From Ulvibacterium sp965228935 (GTDB lineage Bacteria; Bacteroidota; Bacteroidia; Flavobacteriales; Flavobacteriaceae): DNA of 64,000 nucleotides. The notes beneath the pieces were generated by a model. It ran no database searches and had not been told where the DNA came from. It saw only the letters and a program-made list of their open reading frames with translations. Shown piece after piece: positions 17,067-25,307 of the stretch; the first letter of the stretch is position 1; every line of letters begins with the position of its first letter. The stretch spans positions 4,774,001 through 4,838,000 of the forward strand of contig NZ_OZ245846.1 of assembly GCF_965228935.1 (NCBI RefSeq), given 5' to 3'. The position numbers were made by a program, and so were the translations under genes.

Positions 17067-17664
17067 CCATTTGAACAATAATCCCAATAACAATCAGAAA
17101 GGCTATCTCCATATTCAGAAGTAATTTGTTCGTATAAAGGGATTTACTCTTTGTCTTTAAAAGTTGTTTGCGCTTCGTGAATTTGGCATTCGCTATACTA
17201 TCCAAGTTCAACATTATATAATCCAGATTTGCATTCATTTTTTGTCGTGTTTGATCAAAGAATTTATTGCTATCCCGGGAAATGGATTTTTCTAGAATCG
17301 ATAATTCGGAATATCTTTTTTTCAGATCATTGAAACACAATGATTCATTGAATGTGAGTTTTGTATTGCCAAGATTGGCCAACTCTTGTTCAATGGTCTT
17401 ACTTTCCTTGAAATCATCAATGAGCAAAGGATCTTTGCTAAGCCATTGTCGCTTGAGGTTGAACAAGTGGTTGAGCCTATATAGATGGTACTGTGAAACA
17501 ATATGGCCTTCATATTCGGAATTGCTCATATCCTGTGCTGTTGATAGGCGTCTTTGACTAAGCCGATTGGTACAGATTACCAGGACAAACACCAATAACA
17601 CAGCTTTAATTGTTCTTAAAATCCGGTATATTTTAGGCACTCTACCCCTATTCTCCATGCTCAT
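17041..17664 (-). CDS. Two-helix membrane protein with extracytoplasmic helical domain
   Basis: A protein of about 207 residues. A transmembrane helix at about 17-37 is followed by roughly 130 residues of heptad-rich helices (LYRLNHLFNLKRQWL, SELSILEKSISRDSNKFFDQTRQKMNANLDYIMLNLDSI). A second helix lies close to the C-terminus (LLLNMEIAFLIVIGIIVQMVIFY). This resembles a four-helix-bundle sensor domain without an output domain. The start is set at the ATG at 17664 rather than the GTG nine bases upstream. It lies in the same-strand group with the UspA-like gene and the two-component pair. Function unknown. Confidence 0.6.
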   Translation of the reverse strand: MSMENRGRVPKIYRILRTIKAVLLVFVLVICTNRLSQRRLSTAQDMSNSEYEGHIVSQYHLYRLNHLFNLKRQWLSKDPLLIDDFKESKTIEQELANLGNTKLTFNESLCFNDLKKRYSELSILEKSISRDSNKFFDQTRQKMNANLDYIMLNLDSIANAKFTKRKQLLKTKSKSLYTNKLLLNMEIAFLIVIGIIVQMVIFYPWKP

Positions 17665-17851
17665 TTTAGACACTCTTTCTTACAGTCCTTTTCATTGAAG
17701 AATCTCTCTCCGATCACATACTCTCTTGATCTATTGAAGCAGCCAAATTTTGTGACGGAATTTATCTTTTCCCATAAAACTGCGGATTGTGATTTTCCCA
17801 AAAACCTGAAAAGCCATTTTGGGAAGCAGAAAGTATTACCCGTCTACCTAT

Positions 17852-18304
17852 TTAAAGGTAGCTATCCGGAACATTCCTTTCAACCGATATACTGTGTACC
17901 TCCTTTATATTGTTTTGGATAAGGTGCAAAGGGTCAAAAGCAGAACTGTGAGAAAAGTCTAGAAACCCTTTCTGAGGTACAACCGCCGTTTTAATCTGGT
18001 GCCGATCCCTGAAATTTTGAAAGGCAAGGGAGTTTATACCAGTGAATAATTCCATTTCAATATTGTTGATATTGATATAGAATCTATTGACAAGTTGGTT
18101 CTTTGCGCTTTTAAACTCCTTACTATTAAGTTCCGCTATAATCCTTCTAGGTGAGAATCTGTAAAATTCCGAATCTGATAGTTCTAATTTATAGGGATAT
18201 ACCAATAAAAGGTCGATAATCTCTTCAGGGTACAACCCAAAAGCATATTCCGCCAACTTTAAAGACCAAACACTAAAATCGGTAGGAATCAATATTTTTC
18301 TCAT
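17852..18304 (-). CDS. UspA-like universal stress protein
   Basis: A 150-residue protein. The N-terminus MRKILIPTDFSVWSLKLAEYAFGL is the first strand and helix of the universal stress protein fold, with the conserved PTDFS. The middle (LVYPYKLELSDSEFYRFSPRRIIAEL) matches the expected layout. The usual C-terminal nucleotide loop G-x2-G-x9-G-(S/T) is not visible, so ATP binding is doubtful. It lies downstream of the histidine kinase gene on the same strand, a position that suggests an output or stress-buffering role for the same signalling block. Confidence 0.7.
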   Translation of the reverse strand: MRKILIPTDFSVWSLKLAEYAFGLYPEEIIDLLLVYPYKLELSDSEFYRFSPRRIIAELNSKEFKSAKNQLVNRFYININNIEMELFTGINSLAFQNFRDRHQIKTAVVPQKGFLDFSHSSAFDPLHLIQNNIKEVHSISVERNVPDSYL

Positions 18305-18387
18305 AACACATCTGTTTTATATTGGTAACAATACTAAACATGTGAGGTTAGAAAGGGATAAGAAGGAGATTGGAAAGTCATTAGATT

Positions 18388-19773
18388 TTAAAAGGCTTTC
18401 CCTGAGTTCCCATTAATGGTGGGCAATTGCATCAAGACATGTGTTCCTTTGCCAATTTCTGAATCGATTTGTAATTCCCCGCCATGTAGACGTACTATTT
18501 TGTGGGACAAAGGAAGGCCAAAACCAAATCCTTTGTGGCCTCTTGCATTTGAACCTCTTGAAAATGGTTCAAAAACGTTTTTGAGGTCATCCTTGGGAAT
18601 ACCGATACCTTCATCTTTTATGGAGATAAGAATCATATCTTCCTTGACCTGGATACCAAGGTCGATATTTCCGTTTTTCGAGTACTTCAGCGCATTATCC
18701 AGAACGTTCAATAATGCCACTCTTATTAGGCGATGGTTTCCCTTGAAGATCAATTTGTTTGAGTCCTCGGGCAAAAATTGAAAGTCACAGTTTATTTTGT
18801 TCGAAGTAAGGGCATCAAAGTCCATTTTTAGTTCCATGAGTAGTTCATCGGCCCGTATATTATCGATTATCAGACCTTTGGAGTCGTTTTCGGCATAGGC
18901 CAGTTCGAGCAGGGCGTTGATAAGCTCGTTAAGTCTGGAAGCTTCTTTTTCGATAGTCCGAAGAGTGGCAATGTATTCCCGTTCCGTTCTTGCATTACCG
19001 AGAGCGACCTCTGTTTGGCCTATAATAGCAGTTAGGGGGTTCTTTAGCTCATGAGAGGCATTGCGCACAAAACTATTTTTCATTTCAAAAGAGTTTTCGA
19101 GCCTGTCCAACATGTTATTGAACGTTCGGGATAGCTCACCTAGTTCATCGTTTTTATGCCCATTGACCAATCGTAAATGAAGGTTCTTTGCCCTTATCCT
19201 ATTAACTTGGCAGGTGATATCCGATATAGGTTTTAAAACCCTTTTGGCATAATATTGGCCTATTACAAAAAGGATAATTAAACTCAGTACGTATACGGTC
19301 AACAATGTTTTGGCAAGATTTTGCATTTTTGCAGTCCCATAAAGGTCCTCTGCGGATAGGACTACTATGAAATCTCCTTGGTTGTCCTCATAAAGAATGG
19401 CCGTGTAATAGCTTTTCTCAATCCTTACCTCCGCATGGCCAGTACTAAAAACTTCTTCAAAGAATTCCCTTTCCACGGGAAGAGCTTGAGGTGAAATCAA
19501 AGCTGATTTCGTCACGTCGACTTCTAGAATCCTTTCTTCTTCATTGGGCAAGATCTGTAAATGCTTTTTGCGTATTTCCTCATATATTCCGGTGCTCAGT
19601 TCGTCCTTCTCCAAATAGGCCTGTGCCGCTATCGAGGCCCTCTGACTTAACCGTGAATAAAACTCATTATGAGTATGGTTTTGTACGGAAAAATAGATGG
19701 ATAAAAAAACCAATAGTAACAGTAAGGCGGAAAGTAGTACAAAGATCAACGTTATTTTGTTCCTAATCTTCAT
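18388..19773 (-). CDS. HAMP-domain sensor histidine kinase
   Basis: A 461-residue membrane kinase. Helix 1 lies at about 8-28, an extracytoplasmic sensor domain spans roughly 30-150, and helix 2 is at about 151-173. HAMP follows (KRVLKPISDITCQVNRI), then the H-box RNASHELKNPLTAI with the phosphorylated histidine, an N-box LNVLDNALKYS, and G-boxes KDEGIGIPKDDL and GFGFGLPLSHKIVRLHGG. The ATG at 19773 is chosen because it overlaps the response regulator stop by 11 bases, whereas a longer frame would read deep into that gene. The overlap implies translational coupling with the regulator. Confidence 0.92.
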   Translation of the reverse strand: MKIRNKITLIFVLLSALLLLLVFLSIYFSVQNHTHNEFYSRLSQRASIAAQAYLEKDELSTGIYEEIRKKHLQILPNEEERILEVDVTKSALISPQALPVEREFFEEVFSTGHAEVRIEKSYYTAILYEDNQGDFIVVLSAEDLYGTAKMQNLAKTLLTVYVLSLIILFVIGQYYAKRVLKPISDITCQVNRIRAKNLHLRLVNGHKNDELGELSRTFNNMLDRLENSFEMKNSFVRNASHELKNPLTAIIGQTEVALGNARTEREYIATLRTIEKEASRLNELINALLELAYAENDSKGLIIDNIRADELLMELKMDFDALTSNKINCDFQFLPEDSNKLIFKGNHRLIRVALLNVLDNALKYSKNGNIDLGIQVKEDMILISIKDEGIGIPKDDLKNVFEPFSRGSNARGHKGFGFGLPLSHKIVRLHGGELQIDSEIGKGTHVLMQLPTINGNSGKAF

Positions 19774-20464
19774 TTTCGTTGGATCCTCGTAAGGTATATC
19801 CCATACCAATAATAGTATGGATGAGTTTTGGTTCGTAATTCCGGTCAATTTTGTTTCTCAAATAATTGACATATACATCCACGATATTGGTTCCAAGGTT
19901 GAAGTTGATATCCCATACATTTTCAAGAATATCGATACGGCTCAAGACTCTATTTTTATTCCTTAAAAAGAACTCTAGCAGCCGGAACTCCGTGGAGGTC
20001 AATTTAATCTCGTTCCCTGACCTCTTCACTATTTTCGCATCTCGATCAAGTACTAAGTCGAATACAGTTAGTTTTTGGTTTGGTCTCACAGTGGGGATAT
20101 GCCGTCTCGACAATGCCCTAATCCTGGCCAAAAGTTCTTTGAATTTGAAAGGTTTCACCAGATAATCGTCCGCTCCGGAATCTAGCCCTTCGACCACATT
20201 TTCTGTTGTACCCAGTGCGGTGAGCATCAAAATAGGCAGGTTCCTACGGTCAAGTTCTCTAACTTTTGAAGCTATCAAGCGTCCGTCCATTCCTGGCAAC
20301 ACAATATCAAGGATTACAAGGTCTATATCCTTTTGACCCAATAGCTCCAGGCCTTGAAGGCCATCATAGGCTAAAAAGACTTCGTAACCTGCTTCGCATA
20401 GTCCTTGCGCAATAAATGCGGCAACATTCTGTTCGTCTTCTATAACCAAAATTCGTTTGGCCAT
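19763..20464 (-). CDS. OmpR-family response regulator
   Basis: A 233-residue two-component regulator. The receiver domain has the acidic pair (IEDE), the phospho-acceptor D53 (LVILDIVLPGMDG), the conserved threonine (MLTAL) and the lysine (DYLVKPF). The C-terminal winged-helix DNA-binding domain shows LTSTEFRLLEFFLRNKNRVLSRIDILENVW and VDVYVNYLRNKID. It is first in the unit with its kinase, followed by the UspA-like and helical membrane proteins. Its target promoters are not identified. Confidence 0.94.
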   Translation of the reverse strand: MAKRILVIEDEQNVAAFIAQGLCEAGYEVFLAYDGLQGLELLGQKDIDLVILDIVLPGMDGRLIASKVRELDRRNLPILMLTALGTTENVVEGLDSGADDYLVKPFKFKELLARIRALSRRHIPTVRPNQKLTVFDLVLDRDAKIVKRSGNEIKLTSTEFRLLEFFLRNKNRVLSRIDILENVWDINFNLGTNIVDVYVNYLRNKIDRNYEPKLIHTIIGMGYTLRGSNENED

Positions 20465-20707
20465 TTATGGATGTATTGGATTAGGTTGAACCTTCCAAGG
20501 TATCTTAAAACGAATAAAGATAAAAAATGGCTTCTAGTACGTATTGACAATAAGGTTAGAATAACATTAGAATTCTGAAAGCTAATTAAGATTTGAGACA
20601 ACAGGGATATGATGATCTCGGCCATTTGAACCTTGGCCTGTCCGAACCCTTTTAAATTTTGTCCAAATCTTTATTTGTCCTGTCTTATTTAATACAAAAA
20701 AATCTAA

Positions 20708-20815
20708 AGCCAATAGTTTTCCTAAATTTGATTTTGTTTAAAATGTACGGTTATGCAAAACGAGACGGAACAAAAAATTCTTGAAGCGGCCAAGATCATC
20801 TTTATCCAAAAGGGA
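20708..20815 (+). repeat. Right copy of the 108-base direct repeat (intact tetR 5' end)
   Basis: This is the partner of 16881-16988, in the same orientation. It contains the tetR -7 box TAAATTTG at 20723-20730 and codons 1-21 of tetR. The two copies enclose 3.7 kb carrying the sensor-like gene, uspA-like gene, kinase and response regulator. Confidence 0.85.
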
Positions 20816-21358
20816 TTTGCCGGGGCACGCATGCAGGAAATTGCGGACAAGGCGGAAATCAATAAGGCCATGTTACACTATTATTTTAAGAGCAAACGCA
20901 AATTGTTCGAGGGTATCGTAACCGCCAATGTGCAGATTATGGCCCCAAAACTTTCTGCTGTGCTCAGTACCAACGGCAGCGTGTACGACAAGCTTTGCCT
21001 GTTGGTCGATACGTATATCGATACTATTGTCCAAAATCCGGACATGCCCATGTTCCTGTTACATGAAATGGCCCAGGGCAACAAAGATTCCATTGAGAAA
21101 ATGAAACAGATCATAGACGATGACCATTCCTTATTAAAGTTTATGGATCAAATGCATGAGGAGCAGGAACAGGGGGTTTTAAAACCCGTACCGCCCGAGC
21201 ATATTATGCTTACCACCATGTCATTGATCGTTTTTCCATTCATAGCACGTCCCATTTTCGAAAGAATGCTGGAAATTCCTTCGGACTTCTACATAAAAAT
21301 GATGAGTGAGCGAAAACAGATTGTCAAAGAAATCATAAAGTCAAGTTTCGTGAATTAA
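20753..21358 (+). CDS. TetR/AcrR-family repressor of the downstream efflux operon
   Basis: A 201-residue regulator. The N-terminal helix-turn-helix is classical: EQKILEAAKIIFIQKGFAGARMQEIADKAEINKAMLHYYFKSKRKLFEGI. The C-terminal part (about 75-201) is the ligand-binding, dimerising domain. It is encoded 97 bases upstream of tolC in the same direction, and two near-identical 16-base palindromes lie in that gap. It is therefore most likely a ligand-responsive repressor of the transporter operon. A decayed copy of its 5' end lies 3.8 kb upstream. Confidence 0.9.
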   Translation: MQNETEQKILEAAKIIFIQKGFAGARMQEIADKAEINKAMLHYYFKSKRKLFEGIVTANVQIMAPKLSAVLSTNGSVYDKLCLLVDTYIDTIVQNPDMPMFLLHEMAQGNKDSIEKMKQIIDDDHSLLKFMDQMHEEQEQGVLKPVPPEHIMLTTMSLIVFPFIARPIFERMLEIPSDFYIKMMSERKQIVKEIIKSSFVN

Positions 21359-21364
21359 ATTTTT

Positions 21365-21372
21365 TATATTTG
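21365..21372 (+). promoter_or_regulatory. -7 promoter box of the efflux operon
   Basis: TATATTTG fits the TAnnTTTG consensus and lies between the tetR stop and operator 1. The -33 region is weak. The start of transcription would fall within operator 1 (21375-21390). Confidence 0.6.
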
Positions 21373-21374
21373 CA

Positions 21375-21390
21375 TTAACCAAATGGTTAA
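21375..21390. promoter_or_regulatory. TetR-type operator 1
   Basis: TTAACCAAATGGTTAA is a near-perfect 16-base palindrome of the kind bound by TetR dimers. It sits right after the promoter box, so a bound repressor would block initiation. Confidence 0.65.
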
Positions 21391-21406
21391 TACGGTGTTG
21401 GCCGTA
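21391..21406 (+). other. Short leader hairpin between the two operators
   Basis: TACGG..CCGTA forms a 5-base-pair stem with a 6-base loop. It lies in the presumed 5' leader of the tolC mRNA and may be only incidental. Confidence 0.3.
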
Positions 21407-21423
21407 TATTTTTTAATCCTTAA

Positions 21424-21439
21424 TTAACCATTTGGTTAA
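21424..21439. promoter_or_regulatory. TetR-type operator 2
   Basis: TTAACCATTTGGTTAA repeats operator 1 with the central AAAT changed to ATTT. The centres are 49 bases apart. It ends 16 bases before the tolC ATG. Confidence 0.65.
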
Positions 21440-21455
21440 CCACAATTAATTAAAA

Positions 21456-22730
21456 ATGAATCAGTTAAAACTAACCTATTATTTATTTTTATGTCTCTTT
21501 GGTTTTTCCTGCTTTGGTCAGGGCCAATCCAATTCCATCCAACTCTCGGAGGCCTATCTGTTGGCGGAGGAGCACTATCCCCTCATAAAGGACAGTGACC
21601 TTATCGACAAAATAGAAGCCATTAATCTAAAAAATATAAGTAAGACCAAACTACCGAAAATAAGCCTTAACGGGCAAGGACAATTGCAGTCGGAGAATAT
21701 CAATATTCCCCTTGGGGAAAACGCGATAAACGCTCCTTTGGAGACCTACTCGGCCTATGTCGGCATTGATTACGATCTGTATGACGGCGGTATCAAAAAA
21801 GCGCAAAAAGCCTCCGAAATTGCATCCGCCAATGTAGAGCGTAAATCCCTTGAAGTACAATTGCGTTCCCTTAAGGACAAGGTAAACGTCATTGTCTTTG
21901 TCATTGCCCTCTCTAGAAAGCAAAAACAAATTCTGCAGACTTCCCAAGAGGATTTAAGAGTCAATATTCAAAATCTTCAATCGGGTTTTGAGAATGGTAC
22001 GGTACTGGAAAGTGAAGTCTCTAAACTAAAGGTCCGCCAATTGGAACTTACCTCCGAAATCATAAGAACGGAAGGGGATATCAAAACCTATATTTCCCTT
22101 TTGGAGCAACTAACTGGCAAGACGTTTCCTGAGGATGTGCAATTTGAACTACCCTATGTTGTTCCGACCTTTCGATCGGAAACTATCAATAGGCCCGAAG
22201 AAGCGTTATTCGATAATCAAAAGTCCCTGTTTGCCGCCCAGGAAGCGTCCATTGCCGCCAGTACTCGCCCCAAAATATCCCTTTTTGCCCAGGGAGGCAT
22301 CGGATATCCCAATCCACTGAACTTTTCGGATATCAATACCGCAACCTATGCGCTGGGTGGTGTTAAGCTGAAATGGGATTTCCTGGATTGGGGAAAGGGT
22401 AAAAAAGATAGGGAACGCATCAAACTGCAACAGCAACAAATCGAGGTGGACCGTGAGCTCTTTCTTTTTGACATAGATTCGGATCGTATGGAATATCAGG
22501 AAAAAATAGCGGCCTTACAGGCCCAGATTAAAAATGACGAGGCCATTGTAGTCATCCAAAAGGATATCTTGGCCCAATCACAAGTGCAATTGGACAACGG
22601 GGTTATCAATTCCAGTGATTATGTGACCCAGGTGAACGCCACTCTCAATGCCGAACAACAACTGGAATTCAATAAAATTCAGCTACAACAAACCATCACG
22701 AATTATTTAACCTTAATCGGTCAACTATAA
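21456..22730 (+). CDS. TolC-family outer membrane efflux channel
   Basis: A 424-residue exported protein with a signal peptide (cleavage near CFGQGQS). It has the internally repeated TolC structure: two long coiled-coil regions (LEVQLRSLKDKVNVIVFVIALSRKQKQIL and the C-terminal RMEYQEKIAALQAQIKNDEAIVVIQKD) and beta-strand pairs such as YVGIDYDLYDGG and GGVKLKWDFLDWGKG. The conserved N-terminal helix (LSEAYLLAEEHYPLI) is present. It heads the operon with adaptor, ATPases and permeases and would form the outer-membrane exit duct. Confidence 0.9.
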   Translation: MNQLKLTYYLFLCLFGFSCFGQGQSNSIQLSEAYLLAEEHYPLIKDSDLIDKIEAINLKNISKTKLPKISLNGQGQLQSENINIPLGENAINAPLETYSAYVGIDYDLYDGGIKKAQKASEIASANVERKSLEVQLRSLKDKVNVIVFVIALSRKQKQILQTSQEDLRVNIQNLQSGFENGTVLESEVSKLKVRQLELTSEIIRTEGDIKTYISLLEQLTGKTFPEDVQFELPYVVPTFRSETINRPEEALFDNQKSLFAAQEASIAASTRPKISLFAQGGIGYPNPLNFSDINTATYALGGVKLKWDFLDWGKGKKDRERIKLQQQQIEVDRELFLFDIDSDRMEYQEKIAALQAQIKNDEAIVVIQKDILAQSQVQLDNGVINSSDYVTQVNATLNAEQQLEFNKIQLQQTITNYLTLIGQL

Positions 22731-22740
22731 ATTAAAACGA

Positions 22741-23652
22741 ATGTACACCAAACTTCAACATGGCCTTTCACTTCTTTGCTTAGTCCTCTTGGCCTCTTGC
22801 GGTAACGGAAAAATAGCCGACGCCTATGGAAACTTTGAAGCGACCAGCGTAACCATTAGTGCTATGGGCAACGGAGAACTTGTTTTCCTCAATATTGAGG
22901 AGGGACAAAAATTAAATGCCGATCAAACAGTAGGTCTTATAGATACGACCCAAATACATCTTGAAAAAGTTCGACTTATAGCACAGCTCCAAGCATTGGA
23001 CCTAAAATTACAGGAGGCGGCACCGGAAGTGGCCATATTGATCCGTGACAAAAGTAACCTAATCCGGGAACGGGACAGGACCCAACGCTTATTGGAACAA
23101 AAAGCTGCCACACAACAACAATTGGATGACTACAACGGCAAAATCGATTTGATCGAACAGCGTATCAATTCCACCAAACGGAACATTACTATTGCCAACA
23201 GAGGTATCCTTGCAGAACGCAAACCCTTGGAGGCTCAAATTGCCTTGGTCAAAAAACAGATCGAGGACCATACCATAGAAAACCCGATTTTTGGAACGGT
23301 CCTTACCAAATTTGCCGAAGCCCATGAACTGGTGGGTATGGGCACCCCTTTGTACAAAGTAGCCAATTTGGATGAAATAAAGTTGCGTGCATATACCAGC
23401 GCAACTCTTTTACAGGATGTTCGAATAAATGATGAGGTTGTTGTTAGAGTCGATCAAGGTAAGGACGATTTTAAGGAATTGGACGGCATCATTACCTGGA
23501 TTGCCAGCGAAGCCGAATTTACGCCAAAAACCATACAGACCAAGGAAGAAAGGGTAAATCTGGTCTATGCTTTGGATGTAAAGGTCAAAAATGATGGTAC
23601 CCTAAAAATAGGAATGCCTGGAGAGGTCATCTTTAAAAGGAAAAACGAATAA
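22741..23652 (+). CDS. HlyD-type membrane-fusion lipoprotein
   Basis: A 303-residue periplasmic adaptor. The lipobox LLASC places the lipidated cysteine near residue 20. The biotinyl-lipoyl half-motifs flank a long alpha-hairpin (about 80-175, rich in Gln/Leu/Arg heptads). A beta-barrel domain follows (LRAYTSATLLQDVRINDEVVVRVDQG). The C-terminal sequence IGMPGEVIFKRKNE is typical. The stop overlaps the next ATG (TAATGG). Its role is to connect the inner membrane ABC permease with TolC. Confidence 0.88.
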   Translation: MYTKLQHGLSLLCLVLLASCGNGKIADAYGNFEATSVTISAMGNGELVFLNIEEGQKLNADQTVGLIDTTQIHLEKVRLIAQLQALDLKLQEAAPEVAILIRDKSNLIRERDRTQRLLEQKAATQQQLDDYNGKIDLIEQRINSTKRNITIANRGILAERKPLEAQIALVKKQIEDHTIENPIFGTVLTKFAEAHELVGMGTPLYKVANLDEIKLRAYTSATLLQDVRINDEVVVRVDQGKDDFKELDGIITWIASEAEFTPKTIQTKEERVNLVYALDVKVKNDGTLKIGMPGEVIFKRKNE

Positions 23653-24575
23653 TGGCCGCTGTAGTTGTGGAAAATATAAGCAAAAGCTACGGCAATGTAA
23701 CCGCCCTAAAATCCATTGATTTTCAGATGAACGAAGGCGAGATATTTGGATTGATCGGTCCCGATGGGGCCGGCAAATCTACCCTGTTCCGAATCTTGAC
23801 GACCTTATTGCTACCAGACGAGGGCCATGCTTCCGTGGCGGACCATGATGTAATACAGGAGTATAAGCAAATCCGAAAAAAAGTGGGATATATGCCCGGT
23901 CGCTTTTCCCTGTATCAAGATTTGAGCGTTGAGGAGAATTTGTCCTTTTTTGCTACAATTTTTGGAACCTCCATCCAAGAAAACTACGATTTGGTCAAGG
24001 ACATTTATCAGCAGATCGAACCTTTTAAAAAAAGGTTGGCGGGCAAGCTTTCTGGGGGAATGAAGCAAAAATTGGCCCTTTGCTGCGCATTGATTCACAA
24101 ACCCGAAGTTCTTTTCTTGGATGAACCTACTACGGGGGTAGATGCCGTTAGCCGAAAGGAATTTTGGGAAATGTTACAAAGTCTAAAGGAAAAGAACATT
24201 GCCATTTTGGTCAGCACTCCCTATATGGATGAGGCCAGTTTGTGCGATCGCATCGCCCTGATCCAAAATGGTGAAATACTCAAGATCGATACCCCTGGGC
24301 AAATGGTCATGGATTTTCAAAAGCCCTTGTACGCCATTAAAACGGAACATACCTATATGGCATTGAGCTATTTGCGCAGTGCCTCATTTACAAGGAGTGC
24401 CCTGCCTTTCGGTGAGTTTATCCATCTCACCACCAATAAGCCTTACGAAGCCTTTCAAATAAAGGACGATTTGGAACGGGTGGGTATTCCTATCCAAGAG
24501 GTGAAAAGGGCTGCCCCAAGCGTAGAAGATATTTTTCTAGATCTCTCACAAACGAATGAACCGATCAATGCATAA
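23652..24575 (+). CDS. ABC transporter ATP-binding subunit A (YbhF N-half type)
   Basis: A 307-residue ATPase. The Walker A is GPDGAGKST (36-44), with the Asp typical of the YbhF first half. The signature LSGGMKQKL and Walker B VLFLDEPTTGVD are intact. However, the Q-loop reads YMPGRFSLY (Gly where Gln is usual) and the switch His of the H-loop is replaced by Pro (VSTPYMDEA). The non-canonical residues suggest it hydrolyses ATP poorly by itself and supplies the signature for the partner site. Stop and start overlap with both neighbours. Confidence 0.9.
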   Translation: MAAVVVENISKSYGNVTALKSIDFQMNEGEIFGLIGPDGAGKSTLFRILTTLLLPDEGHASVADHDVIQEYKQIRKKVGYMPGRFSLYQDLSVEENLSFFATIFGTSIQENYDLVKDIYQQIEPFKKRLAGKLSGGMKQKLALCCALIHKPEVLFLDEPTTGVDAVSRKEFWEMLQSLKEKNIAILVSTPYMDEASLCDRIALIQNGEILKIDTPGQMVMDFQKPLYAIKTEHTYMALSYLRSASFTRSALPFGEFIHLTTNKPYEAFQIKDDLERVGIPIQEVKRAAPSVEDIFLDLSQTNEPINA

Positions 24576-25296
24576 GCAAAATATCATAGAAGTCGATCGT
24601 TTGACCAAAAGGTTCGGTGATTTCACCGCTGTGGATGCCATTTCATTTCAGGTAAAACGAGGCGAAATTTTTGGATTCCTCGGGGCCAACGGCGCGGGAA
24701 AGACAACAGCCATGAAAATGTTGATCGGTTTAAGCAGACCTACCGAGGGGATGGGAAAAGTGGCAGGATTTGATATTGATGAAGAAGCAGAGGAGGTAAA
24801 AAAGAACATTGGCTATATGTCACAAAAATTTAGTCTTTATGACGATTTGACCCCAAAGGAAAACATACGGTTTTACGGAGGGGTATACGGCCTTTCCAAA
24901 AATCGCATTAAGGAAAAGACCCAAGAAATCCTAAAAGAGTTACATCTGGAAGAAGTCGCCAACAAACCGGTGGTTGCGCTTCCCTTAGGGTGGAAACAGC
25001 GTTTGGCCTTTGCCATTTCCATGGTACATGATCCGGATATTGTCTTTTTGGACGAACCTACGGGAGGCGTAGATCCCCAGGTGCGACGGCAATTTTGGGA
25101 AACCATTTATCAAGTGGCGGAACAAGGGCGTACCATTTTTGTCACCACCCACTATATGGACGAGGCCGAATATTGCGACCGGGTATCGATTATGGTAACG
25201 GGTAGGATCGAAGCCTTGGACACCCCTGAAAAGTTAAAGGAAACCTATAATGCAAACACCATGGACGAAGTCTTTTTGAGGCTTGTCCGATATTAA
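24556..25296 (+). CDS. ABC transporter ATP-binding subunit B (YbhF C-half type)
   Basis: A 246-residue ATPase. The Walker A GANGAGKTT (43-51), Q-loop YMSQKFSLY, Walker B IVFLDEPTGGVD and H-loop VTTHYMDEAE are all canonical, but the signature is degenerate (LPLGWKQRL instead of LSGG). It is the mirror image of subunit A, so the two would form a heterodimer with one competent site. It overlaps subunit A by 20 bases; an alternative ATG is 12 bases downstream. In E. coli YbhF both halves are one polypeptide, while here they are split. Confidence 0.9.
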   Translation: MNRSMHKQNIIEVDRLTKRFGDFTAVDAISFQVKRGEIFGFLGANGAGKTTAMKMLIGLSRPTEGMGKVAGFDIDEEAEEVKKNIGYMSQKFSLYDDLTPKENIRFYGGVYGLSKNRIKEKTQEILKELHLEEVANKPVVALPLGWKQRLAFAISMVHDPDIVFLDEPTGGVDPQVRRQFWETIYQVAEQGRTIFVTTHYMDEAEYCDRVSIMVTGRIEALDTPEKLKETYNANTMDEVFLRLVRY

Positions 25297-25307
25297 AAAA
25301 GAAAGCT

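Noticed and set aside
17695..17922. Plus-strand open frame of 75 codons overlapping the UspA-like gene end
   Set aside because: It runs antisense into the UspA-like gene and shows no family features.
24556..24575. Possible frameshift joining the two ATPase genes into one YbhF-like protein
   Set aside because: Each gene has its own start, stop and complete domain; the short overlap is normal translational coupling.
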